Positions 17,074 through 24,598 of a stretch of 39,771 nucleotides of DNA are shown here, in pieces. The notes under the pieces are model-generated. The model was not told the DNA's origin and did not search any database. It saw nothing but the letters and a program-made list of their open reading frames with translations. The DNA comes from an uncultured Bacillota bacterium. Its GTDB lineage: Bacteria > Bacillota_I > Bacilli_A > RF39 > UBA660. The translations under genes were made by a program, and so were the position numbers. The stretch spans positions 1-39,771 of the forward strand of contig CANATJ010000005.1 in the NCBI GenBank assembly GCA_947364595.1, written 5' to 3'. Numbering within the stretch: position 1 is the stretch's first letter; each line of letters begins with the position of its first letter.

Positions 17074-17313
17074 TGATTTTCTTTTGAAAACTATTAACAG
17101 TTATTGAAGTGATACTTATACCTTTATTAAAGAAAAAAGTCCATAATATCAAAAATTATGAACTTTTGCTTTTAAACACACAAAAGTGTGCGTAAATTTT
17201 AATATGGGGCGATTTAAAATCAATGTAAGCTGTGATTAAATATTTCTTTCTAAATTAATAATATCATTTATCTTATTATCTATCAATAATTTAATAAAGG
17301 ATTTGTTTAAAAA
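17074..17313. other. non-coding remainder of the UDG to radical-SAM gap
   Basis: Together with the inverted repeat just before it, this makes the longest gene-free stretch in the window (16997-17313). It contains a terminator hairpin (17135-17167), a small hairpin CACAC/GTGTG (17177-17181 with 17186-17190) and an 8-base copy of the tRNA-His 3' border, ATGGGGCG (17204-17211). It also holds 25 open codons continuing the radical-SAM frame past its TAG. I see no independent gene. Confidence 0.6.
17135..17167 (-). terminator. terminator of the tcmP-radical-SAM transcript
   Basis: AAAAGT-C-CATAAT pairs with ATTATG-A-ACTTTT around a 7-base loop with one mismatch. On the minus strand it ends in TTTTTT, about 150 bases after the radical-SAM stop. 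Confidence 0.7.
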
Positions 17314-18099
17314 CTACTTTATTTGTTCTTCCTCAGTAATAGTTTTATTTTTTATATGATATTCTATTTTGTTTTCTTTACAAAAATCTATAACTTTATA
17401 AGCTAAATCGTTATAATATTTTTTATAATCTTTATATTCAGAAACTTTTTTATTATAGTGTAGCCTTCCAAATATAATTTTATCAGCAAAAGAAACAGCT
17501 TCTAAAATTTCATTAAAATCTTGTTCTATAAAATTTGGAGTTGGATAGGGTTCAATACTTACCCATGTTTTACAGCCCTTATCATGTAAATATTTTAAAC
17601 TTTTAATTCTATCCATATATGGTGCTGATCCTGGTTCCATTTTTTTTCTAAATTCTTCATTCAACGAAATTAAAGTTATCCCATAACTATTATCTTTGCT
17701 TAAATTAGCCAATTCTTTTGGTAAAACTCCTTTAGTTAAAGCTGTACATGGAATATTATAACTATTTACTAATTTTAATATTTCTATAGATAAATTACAA
17801 ATATCATCATATTTATACATAAAAGGGTCAGTAGTGAAACATAGATGAACACTTTTAATTTTATGCTTTAATTTCGGTAATTCTTTTGTTAATAATTCAA
17901 CAGCATTATTAACAATAATTGGATTAATCCAATTATTATAATTTTTCACTTTACCAAAACGACGTGCCATCATAAAAGCATAGCAAGGATACATACATCC
18001 ATGTGAACATCCTTGCACATGATTAATTGTATAATCACCATATTCTACTCCTGTTTTATATAAAAGAGATTTCCTACTCAATGATTCATTGCAATTCAT
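17314..18099 (-). CDS. radical-SAM-like three-Cys protein, partner of TcmP
   Basis: A 261-residue protein with an N-terminal cluster motif, GCSHGCMYPCYAFMMARRFG. Cys31, Cys35 and Cys39 are spaced C-x3-C-x3-C, not the standard C-x3-C-x2-C. The rest resembles SplB-like radical-SAM barrels: VHLCFTTDPFMYKY, TALTKGVLPKEL, YGITLISLNEEFRKKMEPG and TWVSIEPYPTPNFIE. This family is known to sit beside the three-Cys-motif partner TcmP, found 30 bases upstream here, and both occur in phage and mobile contexts. AGAGGAGG precedes the start. It stops at TAG, but the frame stays open for 25 more codons (see findings). Substrate unknown. Confidence 0.8.
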   Translation of the reverse strand: MNCNESLSRKSLLYKTGVEYGDYTINHVQGCSHGCMYPCYAFMMARRFGKVKNYNNWINPIIVNNAVELLTKELPKLKHKIKSVHLCFTTDPFMYKYDDICNLSIEILKLVNSYNIPCTALTKGVLPKELANLSKDNSYGITLISLNEEFRKKMEPGSAPYMDRIKSLKYLHDKGCKTWVSIEPYPTPNFIEQDFNEILEAVSFADKIIFGRLHYNKKVSEYKDYKKYYNDLAYKVIDFCKENKIEYHIKNKTITEEEQIK

Positions 18100-18129
18100 A
18101 AATTAAAACCTCCTCTATTTTACTACATA

Positions 18130-18951
18130 TTATACCATACTTTTATCTTTTAATATATACCTTTCTACTCTTTTTACTAATGCCCATGTTTTTGGGTTAT
18201 CATTGCTAATTAATAAAAGCAATAAAAACAAAGGAGAATTTCTACTATTTTTCAATACTAAATAATTTTCTGAAACATATGGAAAAATTTCTTTCATTTT
18301 TTTATATATAAACTGTTGAACATCTCTTGGTGATACTTTTTCAAATTCAGTACAATCAAATATATTTAATTGAGTATTTTCAAAATATAATTTTTCTTCC
18401 CATGAATCGTCACCTAAACATCTATTCAATACATTTTTCCAATCACCACTAATATTTTTATCTTTTTTTAGCATCCTATTTATTGCATGAAATGGAAATA
18501 AATACCAAACATCAAATGCTTTAGTACAAGAAATTTTCTCTAATGTATTAAAATCCAATTGTGTTGCATAAGGATCAATAAAAAGAACACCTCTACTAAA
18601 TTGCCAATTAATTTTACTAATTATTTTGGGTAGGGCAACATTGCAATCTTCATTATAAATGTGAATATTTAATTCAGGATAACAATCAACAATTTTTTTT
18701 AATTGTTGAAAATTCTTTTTGTTTTTTTCTATAAAATGATATTCATCAAATTTGTTTTCTAAATTAAGGGCCATAATTGTTGAACCATTTATTTTTGATG
18801 AATCTGAAAATTCTATTTCCCCACTTCCTGCAAAGCAATCAATATATATTTTTTTAAATTTCCTATTTTTTAATGCAGTCATATAAAAATTTAAATAATC
18901 TTCAAGTACATTTAATTTTTGCTTGGTCCACTCTCCACCAAATTTATTCAT
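18130..18951 (-). CDS. tcmP: three-Cys-motif partner protein TcmP
   Basis: A 273-residue protein with a Rossmann methyltransferase-like core: IYIDCFAGSGEIEF (about 35-48) resembles a SAM-binding loop, YHFIEKNKKNF fits the acidic end of strand 2, and LFIDPYATQLDF (123-134) sits where DNA or RNA methyltransferases carry an Asp-Pro-Pro-Tyr type motif. The opening GGEWTKQKLNVLEDYLNFY is characteristic of TcmP. Members pair with a three-Cys radical-SAM-like protein, which follows here. No biochemical role is established to my knowledge. AAAAGGAGG precedes the ATG. The leader carries a terminator-like hairpin. Confidence 0.85.
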   Translation of the reverse strand: MNKFGGEWTKQKLNVLEDYLNFYMTALKNRKFKKIYIDCFAGSGEIEFSDSSKINGSTIMALNLENKFDEYHFIEKNKKNFQQLKKIVDCYPELNIHIYNEDCNVALPKIISKINWQFSRGVLFIDPYATQLDFNTLEKISCTKAFDVWYLFPFHAINRMLKKDKNISGDWKNVLNRCLGDDSWEEKLYFENTQLNIFDCTEFEKVSPRDVQQFIYKKMKEIFPYVSENYLVLKNSRNSPLFLLLLLISNDNPKTWALVKRVERYILKDKSMV

Positions 18952-18968
18952 ATATTCCTCCTTTTGCC

Positions 18969-19012
18969 AAAAAAGGCCAGCACAAACAACATAAAGTCCG
19001 TACTAGCCCTTT
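18969..19012 (-). promoter_or_regulatory. terminator-like attenuator in the tcmP leader
   Basis: On the minus strand, AAAGGGCTAGTAC (19012-19000) pairs with GTGCTGGCCTTTT over about 13 bp, including three G-U pairs, around a 16-base loop. It ends in T6 (18974-18969), only a few bases before the tcmP ribosome binding site. It is an intrinsic-terminator structure inside the 5' leader. Confidence 0.65.
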
Positions 19013-19022
19013 AACTAACTCA

Positions 19023-19051
19023 AGTATATCAGATATTTCAACAAATTTCTA
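19023..19051 (-). promoter_or_regulatory. promoter of tcmP-radical-SAM
   Basis: Minus-strand TAGAAA (19051-19046), 17-base spacer, TATACT (19028-19023). Transcription would start about 10 bases before the attenuator hairpin. Confidence 0.6.
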
Positions 19052-19066
19052 CATTTTTCCAAACAA

Positions 19067-19096
19067 AAAAACGAACTATATTCCATAGTTCGTTTT
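19067..19096 (-). terminator. intrinsic terminator of tRNA-His
   Basis: ACGAACTAT/ATAGTTCGT (19071-19079 with 19085-19093) around ATTCC. On the minus strand it is followed by TTTTT. It lies 12 bases past the tRNA end. Confidence 0.85.
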
Positions 19097-19107
19097 ATTA
19101 TTATAAA

Positions 19108-19184
19108 TGGGGCGCTGTGTGGGGATCGAACCCACGCGTGTCGGAACCACAATCCGATGTGTTAACCACTTCACCAACAACGCC
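19108..19184 (-). tRNA. tRNA-His (GTG anticodon)
   Basis: Cloverleaf read on the minus strand: acceptor GCGTTGT pairs with ACAGCGC, anticodon arm TCGGA-TTGTGGT-TCCGA with anticodon GTG, T arm GTGGG-TTCGATC-CCCAC, and encoded CCA. An extra 5' G (G-1) faces C73, the identity element specific to tRNA-His. The minus-strand accessory block begins immediately downstream of its 3' end, a common integration position. Confidence 0.97.
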
Positions 19185-19197
19185 ATTTACAAAGTAT

Positions 19198-19226
19198 ATT
19201 TTAACAGTTATTTAGTTTTTTTTCAA
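19198..19226 (-). promoter_or_regulatory. tRNA-His promoter
   Basis: Minus-strand TTGAAA (19226-19221), 17-base spacer, TAAAAT (19203-19198). Confidence 0.7.
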
Positions 19227-19258
19227 GTATATTCTTATTATTTGTAAATTTTTTATTA

Positions 19259-19462
19259 TTAAAGCTTTTCAAAAACTAGTGTAGCTTGGATTCTATCTCC
19301 ACCAAGTAAACCAGAACTTCCAGCAGAAGTAGTACTAATTGTATGTAATCTATAACCTTTTTTAGCTTGTTCATTTATTACATTTTCTAATTGTGATAAA
19401 TTCCCAGAACCAGTTCCAATAAACTTTTCTTTAAGTGTTACCTGTAAAACAACATATTGCAT
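19259..19462 (-). CDS. DUF4177-like small protein
   Basis: A 67-residue soluble protein: an N-terminal beta strand (MQYVVLQVTLKEKF), a helix LENVINEQAKKGYRLHTIST resembling the DUF4177 'leeliNe.gkeGWeL' pattern, then a final strand ATLVFEK. Function unknown. A strong GAGGAGG site precedes the ATG. It is transcribed toward tRNA-His, with no terminator seen in the 74-base gap. Confidence 0.7.
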   Translation of the reverse strand: MQYVVLQVTLKEKFIGTGSGNLSQLENVINEQAKKGYRLHTISTTSAGSSGLLGGDRIQATLVFEKL

Positions 19463-19553
19463 AAATAATTCCTCCTCATTTAATAAACTATATTCAAAGT
19501 ATACAATATGTCTTATTTAAAAGTCAATAAATATAAACTCATGTGATAATAAC

Positions 19554-19561
19554 CCATACTA
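19554..19561 (+). promoter_or_regulatory. possible sigma-E-type -10 element of the cotJ operon
   Basis: CATACTAT matches 7 of 8 positions of the mother-cell sigma-E -10 consensus (CATACANT) and lies 44 bases before the cotJAB start. No good -35 match is seen at the expected distance. cotJ is sigma-E-controlled in Bacillus. Confidence 0.35.
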
Positions 19562-19604
19562 TTTTTGCCCAAAAACATAATATAAATTGAAGGAGGGTAA
19601 TTAG

Positions 19605-20153
19605 ATGAATAACTATTCAAATATGGGAGGTTTTATGATGAATGAATTTCCAATAAATTATATGCAAAATATGCCAGGGCAAAACGAGATTTTCCCACAA
19701 GCAACACCAGCTTTAGTAAATGATGATAAACAATTAACTAAAAGATTGTCAAAACAAGCTGGGGACAATATGAATTTTAATAAATGTGATTTTAATGGAA
19801 AAACAACCCCTAATAATTTATATGATGTTTATAACGGATTTATTAGAGGAAATATGTTTCCAGACTTATATAATCAATACAAACTTACTAGACCATATGA
19901 TGTAAAACCAATGAATCAGCAAGCAGAACTACTTACAAAAGTTGATGCATATTCATTTGCTGCTCATGATCTTAATTTATATTTAGATACTCATCCAAAT
20001 GATCAAGAAATGATTGAATTATTTAAAGAATATGTACAAGATAAAGAAAGAGCAATAAAAGAATATGAAACCAAATTTGGGCCGCTTTTTGTAGATGATA
20101 GCATGACATCTCCATGGGCATGGAATGACCTACCATGGCCTTGGGAAAATTAG
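19605..20153 (+). CDS. cotJAB: CotJA-CotJB fusion spore-coat protein
   Basis: Spore-coat components usually encoded by two genes are joined here in one 182-residue frame. Residues about 68-93 (PNNLYDVYNGFIRGNMFPDL) match the CotJA core. Residues about 104-182 match CotJB: AELLTKVDAYSFAAHDLNLY, LDTHPNDQEMIELF, EYETKFGPL and the Trp-rich tail WAWNDLPWPWEN. The first 65 residues are Asn/Gln/Met-rich and variable. It has GGAGGG before the ATG and is followed at 17 bases by cotJC. Confidence 0.85.
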   Translation: MNNYSNMGGFMMNEFPINYMQNMPGQNEIFPQATPALVNDDKQLTKRLSKQAGDNMNFNKCDFNGKTTPNNLYDVYNGFIRGNMFPDLYNQYKLTRPYDVKPMNQQAELLTKVDAYSFAAHDLNLYLDTHPNDQEMIELFKEYVQDKERAIKEYETKFGPLFVDDSMTSPWAWNDLPWPWEN

Positions 20154-20169
20154 TAAGGAGGAATTAATA

Positions 20170-20727
20170 ATGTGGAAATATGAAAAAAAATTACAATATC
20201 CTGTTAATATAAAAAAAAGAAATTTAAATATGGCTAAATGTATACTAACACAATATGGTGGACCTGCGGGAGAGTTAGCAGCCGCTTGGCAATATTTAGA
20301 TCAAAGATATAATATGCCAGATGATAGAGGGAAAGCTTTACTAACAGATATTGGAACTGAGGAACTAGCCCACGTTGAAATTATCAGTGCTATGGTTTAT
20401 CAATTAATGAAAGGAGCAACTAAAGAAGAATTAAAAGAATCAGGATTAGATGGCCAATATGCACAATTTGGAAAAGATCTATTTCCAGCAGATGCATTTG
20501 GCAACCCATTTAGCATGACATATATTAAAGTTGCTGGAGATTATATAGCTGATATTGAAAGTAATATGGGAGCAGAACAAAGAGCTCGCGCTACTTATGA
20601 ACATCTAATGGACTTAACAGATGATCCAGATGTTTTAGGACCACTAGCATTCTTAAGAGAACGTGAAATCATTCATTATCAAAGATTTAAAGAGTTGCGT
20701 AATTATTATTTAAAAATGAAAAAATAA
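20170..20727 (+). CDS. cotJC: CotJC, manganese-catalase-family spore-coat protein
   Basis: Ferritin-like di-manganese catalase family member of the inner spore coat. Candidate metal ligands are Glu35 (PAGELAAAW), Glu65 and His68 (GTEELAHVEI), Glu136 (GAEQRARATYEH) and His169 (EREIIHYQRF). All five positions expected of Mn-catalases are filled, so activity is plausible. The start at 20170 follows AAGGAGG (20155-20161); an in-frame ATG at 20125 lies inside cotJAB and has no site. Length 185 residues, as in known CotJC. Confidence 0.94.
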   Translation: MWKYEKKLQYPVNIKKRNLNMAKCILTQYGGPAGELAAAWQYLDQRYNMPDDRGKALLTDIGTEELAHVEIISAMVYQLMKGATKEELKESGLDGQYAQFGKDLFPADAFGNPFSMTYIKVAGDYIADIESNMGAEQRARATYEHLMDLTDDPDVLGPLAFLREREIIHYQRFKELRNYYLKMKK

Positions 20728-20751
20728 ATACTTGATTTCAAGTATTTTTTT
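20726..20751 (+). terminator. intrinsic terminator after cotJC
   Basis: Stem AAATACTTGA/TCAAGTATTT with a tight loop, followed by T. It overlaps the stop codon by two bases. Confidence 0.85.
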
Positions 20752-20785
20752 AATTAGTTATTCCATAATAAAAAAAGGTGATAAT

Positions 20786-21463
20786 ATGAAAAAAATATTA
20801 ATACTATTAATTCCCTTTATTATAGTAGGATGTAGTTCTAACAATCTAGAAATAAAAGGAAATATAACAGAAATAAAATATAATAATACCAATATTTTAA
20901 AAACAGAATTTAAAAACATCAAAAAACTAATAAACACAACTTACAAAGAAAAATCAAAGACAAAATTAAATAACAAACTAACAATAAAAACAACAGACGA
21001 CATTTATTATTTCACAGTTTCCAATAAATATTTAGAATATAAAGGAATGAAAGAAAAAAACCCAAAACTAAACACTTATTTACAATCCTTAACACAAAAA
21101 TATACAGACGATAGCTTTTATACCATAGATTATATGAAAAACTATGACGCAAATAACGATGAAGGAACAATATTGCTAGATAAAACATCAAACTACATTA
21201 TTATAAACCTAGGAGAAAAGGTAAGAAATTTAAAAATTAACGAAATTGAGGAAGAAAACAATCAATTTAAAGACATAAACCTCGTTTATAGTAAAAGCAA
21301 TGTAAAAGATGATAAAATAATCATCAGAAAAAGTATAAATTATGATGCTCCAGATATAAGAATTTCCTTTGAAACCGAATATAATTACTTAGTATCAATT
21401 ATACCAACATATAATTTAGAAAAAGAACAAGTAGAATTCAAAACCACCTTTGAAGCAAAATAA
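20786..21463 (+). CDS. predicted lipoprotein of unknown function
   Basis: A 225-residue secreted protein with a lipoprotein signal: MKKILILLIPFIIVG then Cys16. The mature part is Lys/Asn-rich, with alternating beta-like segments (DDIYYFTVSNKYLEYKG, NYIIINLGEKVRNLKI). I recognise no domain. The start at 20786 follows AAAAAAGGTGAT; an in-frame ATG at 20732 would add a hydrophobic segment and lies within the preceding terminator. Probably anchored to the outer face of the membrane. Confidence 0.75.
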   Translation: MKKILILLIPFIIVGCSSNNLEIKGNITEIKYNNTNILKTEFKNIKKLINTTYKEKSKTKLNNKLTIKTTDDIYYFTVSNKYLEYKGMKEKNPKLNTYLQSLTQKYTDDSFYTIDYMKNYDANNDEGTILLDKTSNYIIINLGEKVRNLKINEIEEENNQFKDINLVYSKSNVKDDKIIIRKSINYDAPDIRISFETEYNYLVSIIPTYNLEKEQVEFKTTFEAK

Positions 21464-21521
21464 AATTATGCATTTATAATTAAAATGTGTTATTATTAAA
21501 AATAGAAAAGTAGGTAATAAC

Positions 21522-22223
21522 ATGAAAAATAAAAACACATATTTAATAACATTTTTAATAAGCATAATACTATTAACTTTAACAACTTATTATAAAGAAG
21601 ATTTAAAACAAGTAATAAATAATAATCAAAACGAAACATATAATATATCAAACATTCCAGATTATAATGGAAGATCATATGTAACATTAAATAATAATGT
21701 ACCAAATTTTACCGAAGAAGACTTAAAAAAAGATACATTTGAAAATTATAGTGATTTAGATTATTTGCAAAGATGTGGTGTGGCTTTTGCTAAAGTAGGG
21801 AAAGAAACTATGCCAACAGAAAAACGTGGTAGTATAGGAATGATAAAACCAAGTGGATGGCACACAGTCAAATATGATATAGTTGATGGAAAATACTTAT
21901 ATAATAGATGTCATCTCATAGGTTATCAACTAACAGGTGAAAACGCTAATGAAAAAAATTTAATAACCTGTACAAGACATATGAATACAAAAGGAATGCT
22001 AGAATTTGAAAATGCAGTCGCAAAATATGTTAAAGAAACAAATAATCATGTATTATATAGAGTAACTCCAATATTTGAAAATGATAATCTTCTAGCTAAA
22101 GGAGTTCAAATAGAAGCCCAATCAGTAGAAGATAATGAAATAAGCTTTAACGTATTTGTTTATAATGTACAAGAAAACATAGAAATAAATTATGCCAATG
22201 GAGATAGTAAATTAAGAGCTTAA
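21522..22223 (+). CDS. secreted EndA-type DNA/RNA non-specific endonuclease
   Basis: Membrane-anchored or exported nuclease related to Streptococcus EndA (DNA-entry nuclease). The N-terminal helix (about residues 6-23) is followed by a beta-beta-alpha-metal nuclease domain. The active segment reads YNRCHLIGYQLTGENANEKN; the His is the expected general base and the later Asn (NEKNLITCTRHMN) the metal ligand. This family has NRCH in place of the DRGH seen in other nucleases. Roles in nutrient DNA use or DNA uptake are possible; no competence genes are nearby. An extended -10 (TGTTATTAT, 21488-21496) precedes it. Confidence 0.88.
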   Translation: MKNKNTYLITFLISIILLTLTTYYKEDLKQVINNNQNETYNISNIPDYNGRSYVTLNNNVPNFTEEDLKKDTFENYSDLDYLQRCGVAFAKVGKETMPTEKRGSIGMIKPSGWHTVKYDIVDGKYLYNRCHLIGYQLTGENANEKNLITCTRHMNTKGMLEFENAVAKYVKETNNHVLYRVTPIFENDNLLAKGVQIEAQSVEDNEISFNVFVYNVQENIEINYANGDSKLRA

Positions 22224-22236
22224 ATAGCTCTTTTTT
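22214..22236 (+). terminator. intrinsic terminator after the EndA-type gene
   Basis: AGAGCT/AGCTCT around TAAAT, followed by T6. It overlaps the gene end. Confidence 0.8.
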
Positions 22237-22258
22237 CATTAAAATAAAAAGGTAAACG

Positions 22259-22267
22259 TGGTATAAT
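22259..22267 (+). promoter_or_regulatory. extended -10 promoter of addB-addA
   Basis: TGGTATAAT, a consensus TG-n-TATAAT element, lies 27 bases before the addB ATG, directly after the upstream terminator. Confidence 0.6.
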
Positions 22268-22294
22268 TAAATAAAAAGATGTAGGAGGAAAAGT

Positions 22295-24598
22295 ATGATA
22301 GATAATATTCAAAAAGAAGATCTAATAATAACCACAAGTCATATAAAAAAAACACTTCTAAAAGAAATATCAAAAACAAAAAAAATTCTTGACGTAAAAA
22401 TAATAACCTTAGAAGAATTTAAAAATAAATATTTCGGAACATATAATGAAAAAGCATTATACTTTTTAATGAAAGAATATAATCTAAAATATGATATTGC
22501 CAAAGAATATCTAAAAAATATCTTTTTTAACATTCCCCTTATAAAACCATACTATGAAAAATTAAAACAAGAAAACTTATTAATAGAAAACAAACAATTT
22601 AAAAAAAATATTAAACACATAACACTTATAGGAATAGAAAATATTGATCCATACATTTTAAAAGAAATAAAAAAATATGATCATAATATTATAAAAGAAA
22701 AAACAAATAATTATAAACCCAAAGTATTAGAGTTTGAAACTCAAACTGAAGAATTAGTATATGTAGCAACTAGTATATTAAAAGATCTAAAAACGATGGA
22801 TATAAACAACATATGTGTAGTAAATATAGATAGTGAATACGAAAATGAATTAAATAGAATATTTAAATTATTTAAAATTCCTGTTAGTAGAAAACAAGAA
22901 AATAAAATATATTCAACCAAAACAGCCAAAATCTTTTTAGATAATTTAATAAAAACAAAAGATGTAAAAAAATCATTAGAAAATTTGCCTCAAAATGATA
23001 TATATAATCAAATAATAAGTGTTTTAAATAAATATATTTTTGTAAATGAAATAGACCAAACATTTATAGATATAATAAAAGCCGAATTAAAACACACCAA
23101 TAAAAAAACAGATACCATAGTAGATGCAGTCAAAATAATAAATATAGATCAAATTACAAATCCAAACAAAAAATATTATATGATAGGATTTAATCAAGGT
23201 TTAATCCCACATATTTATCAAGATAATGATTTACTATCAGATAAAATAAAAAAAGAACTTGGAATTATCACCTCAGAAGAAAAAAACAAACAAGAAAAAG
23301 CAAAAATAACAAACAAAATAAAAACACTGCCAAATTTAGTAATAACCTATAAACTAAAAGATACATTCAACACTTATTATCCATCTCCTATAATTAAATA
23401 TTTAAATTTAGAAGTAATAAAGCAAAAAAACAATAACTTAATTTATTCAAATGATTATAATAAACTTTTATTAGCTAATTTATTAGATAACTATATTAAC
23501 TACAATGAAAAAGATGAAGACTTAAATATTTTATATGCAAATTATCCTAACTTTGAATATTCTACTTATGATAATCAATATCAAAATATAGATAAAAATG
23601 AATTAGCAAATTACCTAAAAAATCATCTAACACTTTCATATTCTAGTATGAATAATTATTACTTATGTCCATTCCGTTTTTATATTCAAAATATTCTAAA
23701 ATTAGATCCTTTTACCGAAACATTCCCAACACTAATAGGTAATTTATTCCATTATTGCCTATCACATATGTATGAAGAAAACTTTGATTTAGAAAAATAT
23801 TATAGCCAGTTTTTAAATGATAAAGCATTAAATCCAAAAGAAAAGTTTTTCTTAAAAAAACTATATAACCAATTAAAAGAAGATATAGAAGTAATAAAGT
23901 GGCAAGATAAACACACTAAATTTAATAAAAAATCCACAGAAAAAACAATATTCATTAATAAGAAAAAAAATCTTTCTGTAAAATTTATGGGAATAGTTGA
24001 TAAAATAAATACCATGCAAAAAGATGGACAAACATATAGTGTGATTATTGACTATAAAACAGGAAATATACAAACAAATTTAGATAACCTTAATTATGGA
24101 TTAAACATGCAACTTCCAACTTATGTTTATTTAATAAAAAAAGGTTTAAATGATAAATGTAAAATTGCTGGATTTTATCTTCAAAAAATATTACATAATC
24201 AAAAACTAGAAGATAATAATAACATCAATGAAAATTTAAAATTAAACGGTTATACAATAAATAATCAGACTATCATCGAAGATATCGATGATACATATCA
24301 AAATAGTGAAATAATCAAAGGTATGAAACAAACAAAAAATGGATTTTATGCGTACACAAAACTAATAAACGAAAATGAAATAGATAAATTAATTAATATT
24401 GTGGATAAAAAAATAGATGACGTAATAGAAAAAATAGAAAATGCTGAATTTAACGTAAATCCCAAAAGAATAGAAAATAAGTTAATAAGTTGCGAGTACT
24501 GTAAATTTAAAGATTTGTGTTTTAAAAAAGAAGAAAATATAACAAACTTGCAAACCAAAAAATTCCAAGATATTATTGGAGGTGATAATAATGCCTAA
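22295..24598 (+). CDS. addB: short AddB-like helicase-nuclease subunit
   Basis: Subunit of the AddAB/RexAB enzyme that resects double-strand breaks for RecA. The C-terminal PD-(D/E)xK nuclease domain is intact: VIIDYKTG near residue 585, and iron-sulphur ligands Cys458 (YYLCPFRFY), Cys733, Cys736 and Cys742 (CEYCKFKDLC). The protein is 767 residues, about two-thirds of a typical AddB, and begins without the N-terminal P-loop: MIDNIQKEDLIITTSHIKK. The ATG follows GGAGG. addA starts inside its last codons, so the two are translationally coupled. Confidence 0.85.
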   Translation: MIDNIQKEDLIITTSHIKKTLLKEISKTKKILDVKIITLEEFKNKYFGTYNEKALYFLMKEYNLKYDIAKEYLKNIFFNIPLIKPYYEKLKQENLLIENKQFKKNIKHITLIGIENIDPYILKEIKKYDHNIIKEKTNNYKPKVLEFETQTEELVYVATSILKDLKTMDINNICVVNIDSEYENELNRIFKLFKIPVSRKQENKIYSTKTAKIFLDNLIKTKDVKKSLENLPQNDIYNQIISVLNKYIFVNEIDQTFIDIIKAELKHTNKKTDTIVDAVKIINIDQITNPNKKYYMIGFNQGLIPHIYQDNDLLSDKIKKELGIITSEEKNKQEKAKITNKIKTLPNLVITYKLKDTFNTYYPSPIIKYLNLEVIKQKNNNLIYSNDYNKLLLANLLDNYINYNEKDEDLNILYANYPNFEYSTYDNQYQNIDKNELANYLKNHLTLSYSSMNNYYLCPFRFYIQNILKLDPFTETFPTLIGNLFHYCLSHMYEENFDLEKYYSQFLNDKALNPKEKFFLKKLYNQLKEDIEVIKWQDKHTKFNKKSTEKTIFINKKKNLSVKFMGIVDKINTMQKDGQTYSVIIDYKTGNIQTNLDNLNYGLNMQLPTYVYLIKKGLNDKCKIAGFYLQKILHNQKLEDNNNINENLKLNGYTINNQTIIEDIDDTYQNSEIIKGMKQTKNGFYAYTKLINENEIDKLINIVDKKIDDVIEKIENAEFNVNPKRIENKLISCEYCKFKDLCFKKEENITNLQTKKFQDIIGGDNNA

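Noticed and set aside
18952-19051. T-box or metabolite riboswitch in the tcmP leader
   Set aside because: The leader is only about 65 bases, with no room for an aptamer and no T-box sequence; a single terminator-like hairpin is all that is seen.
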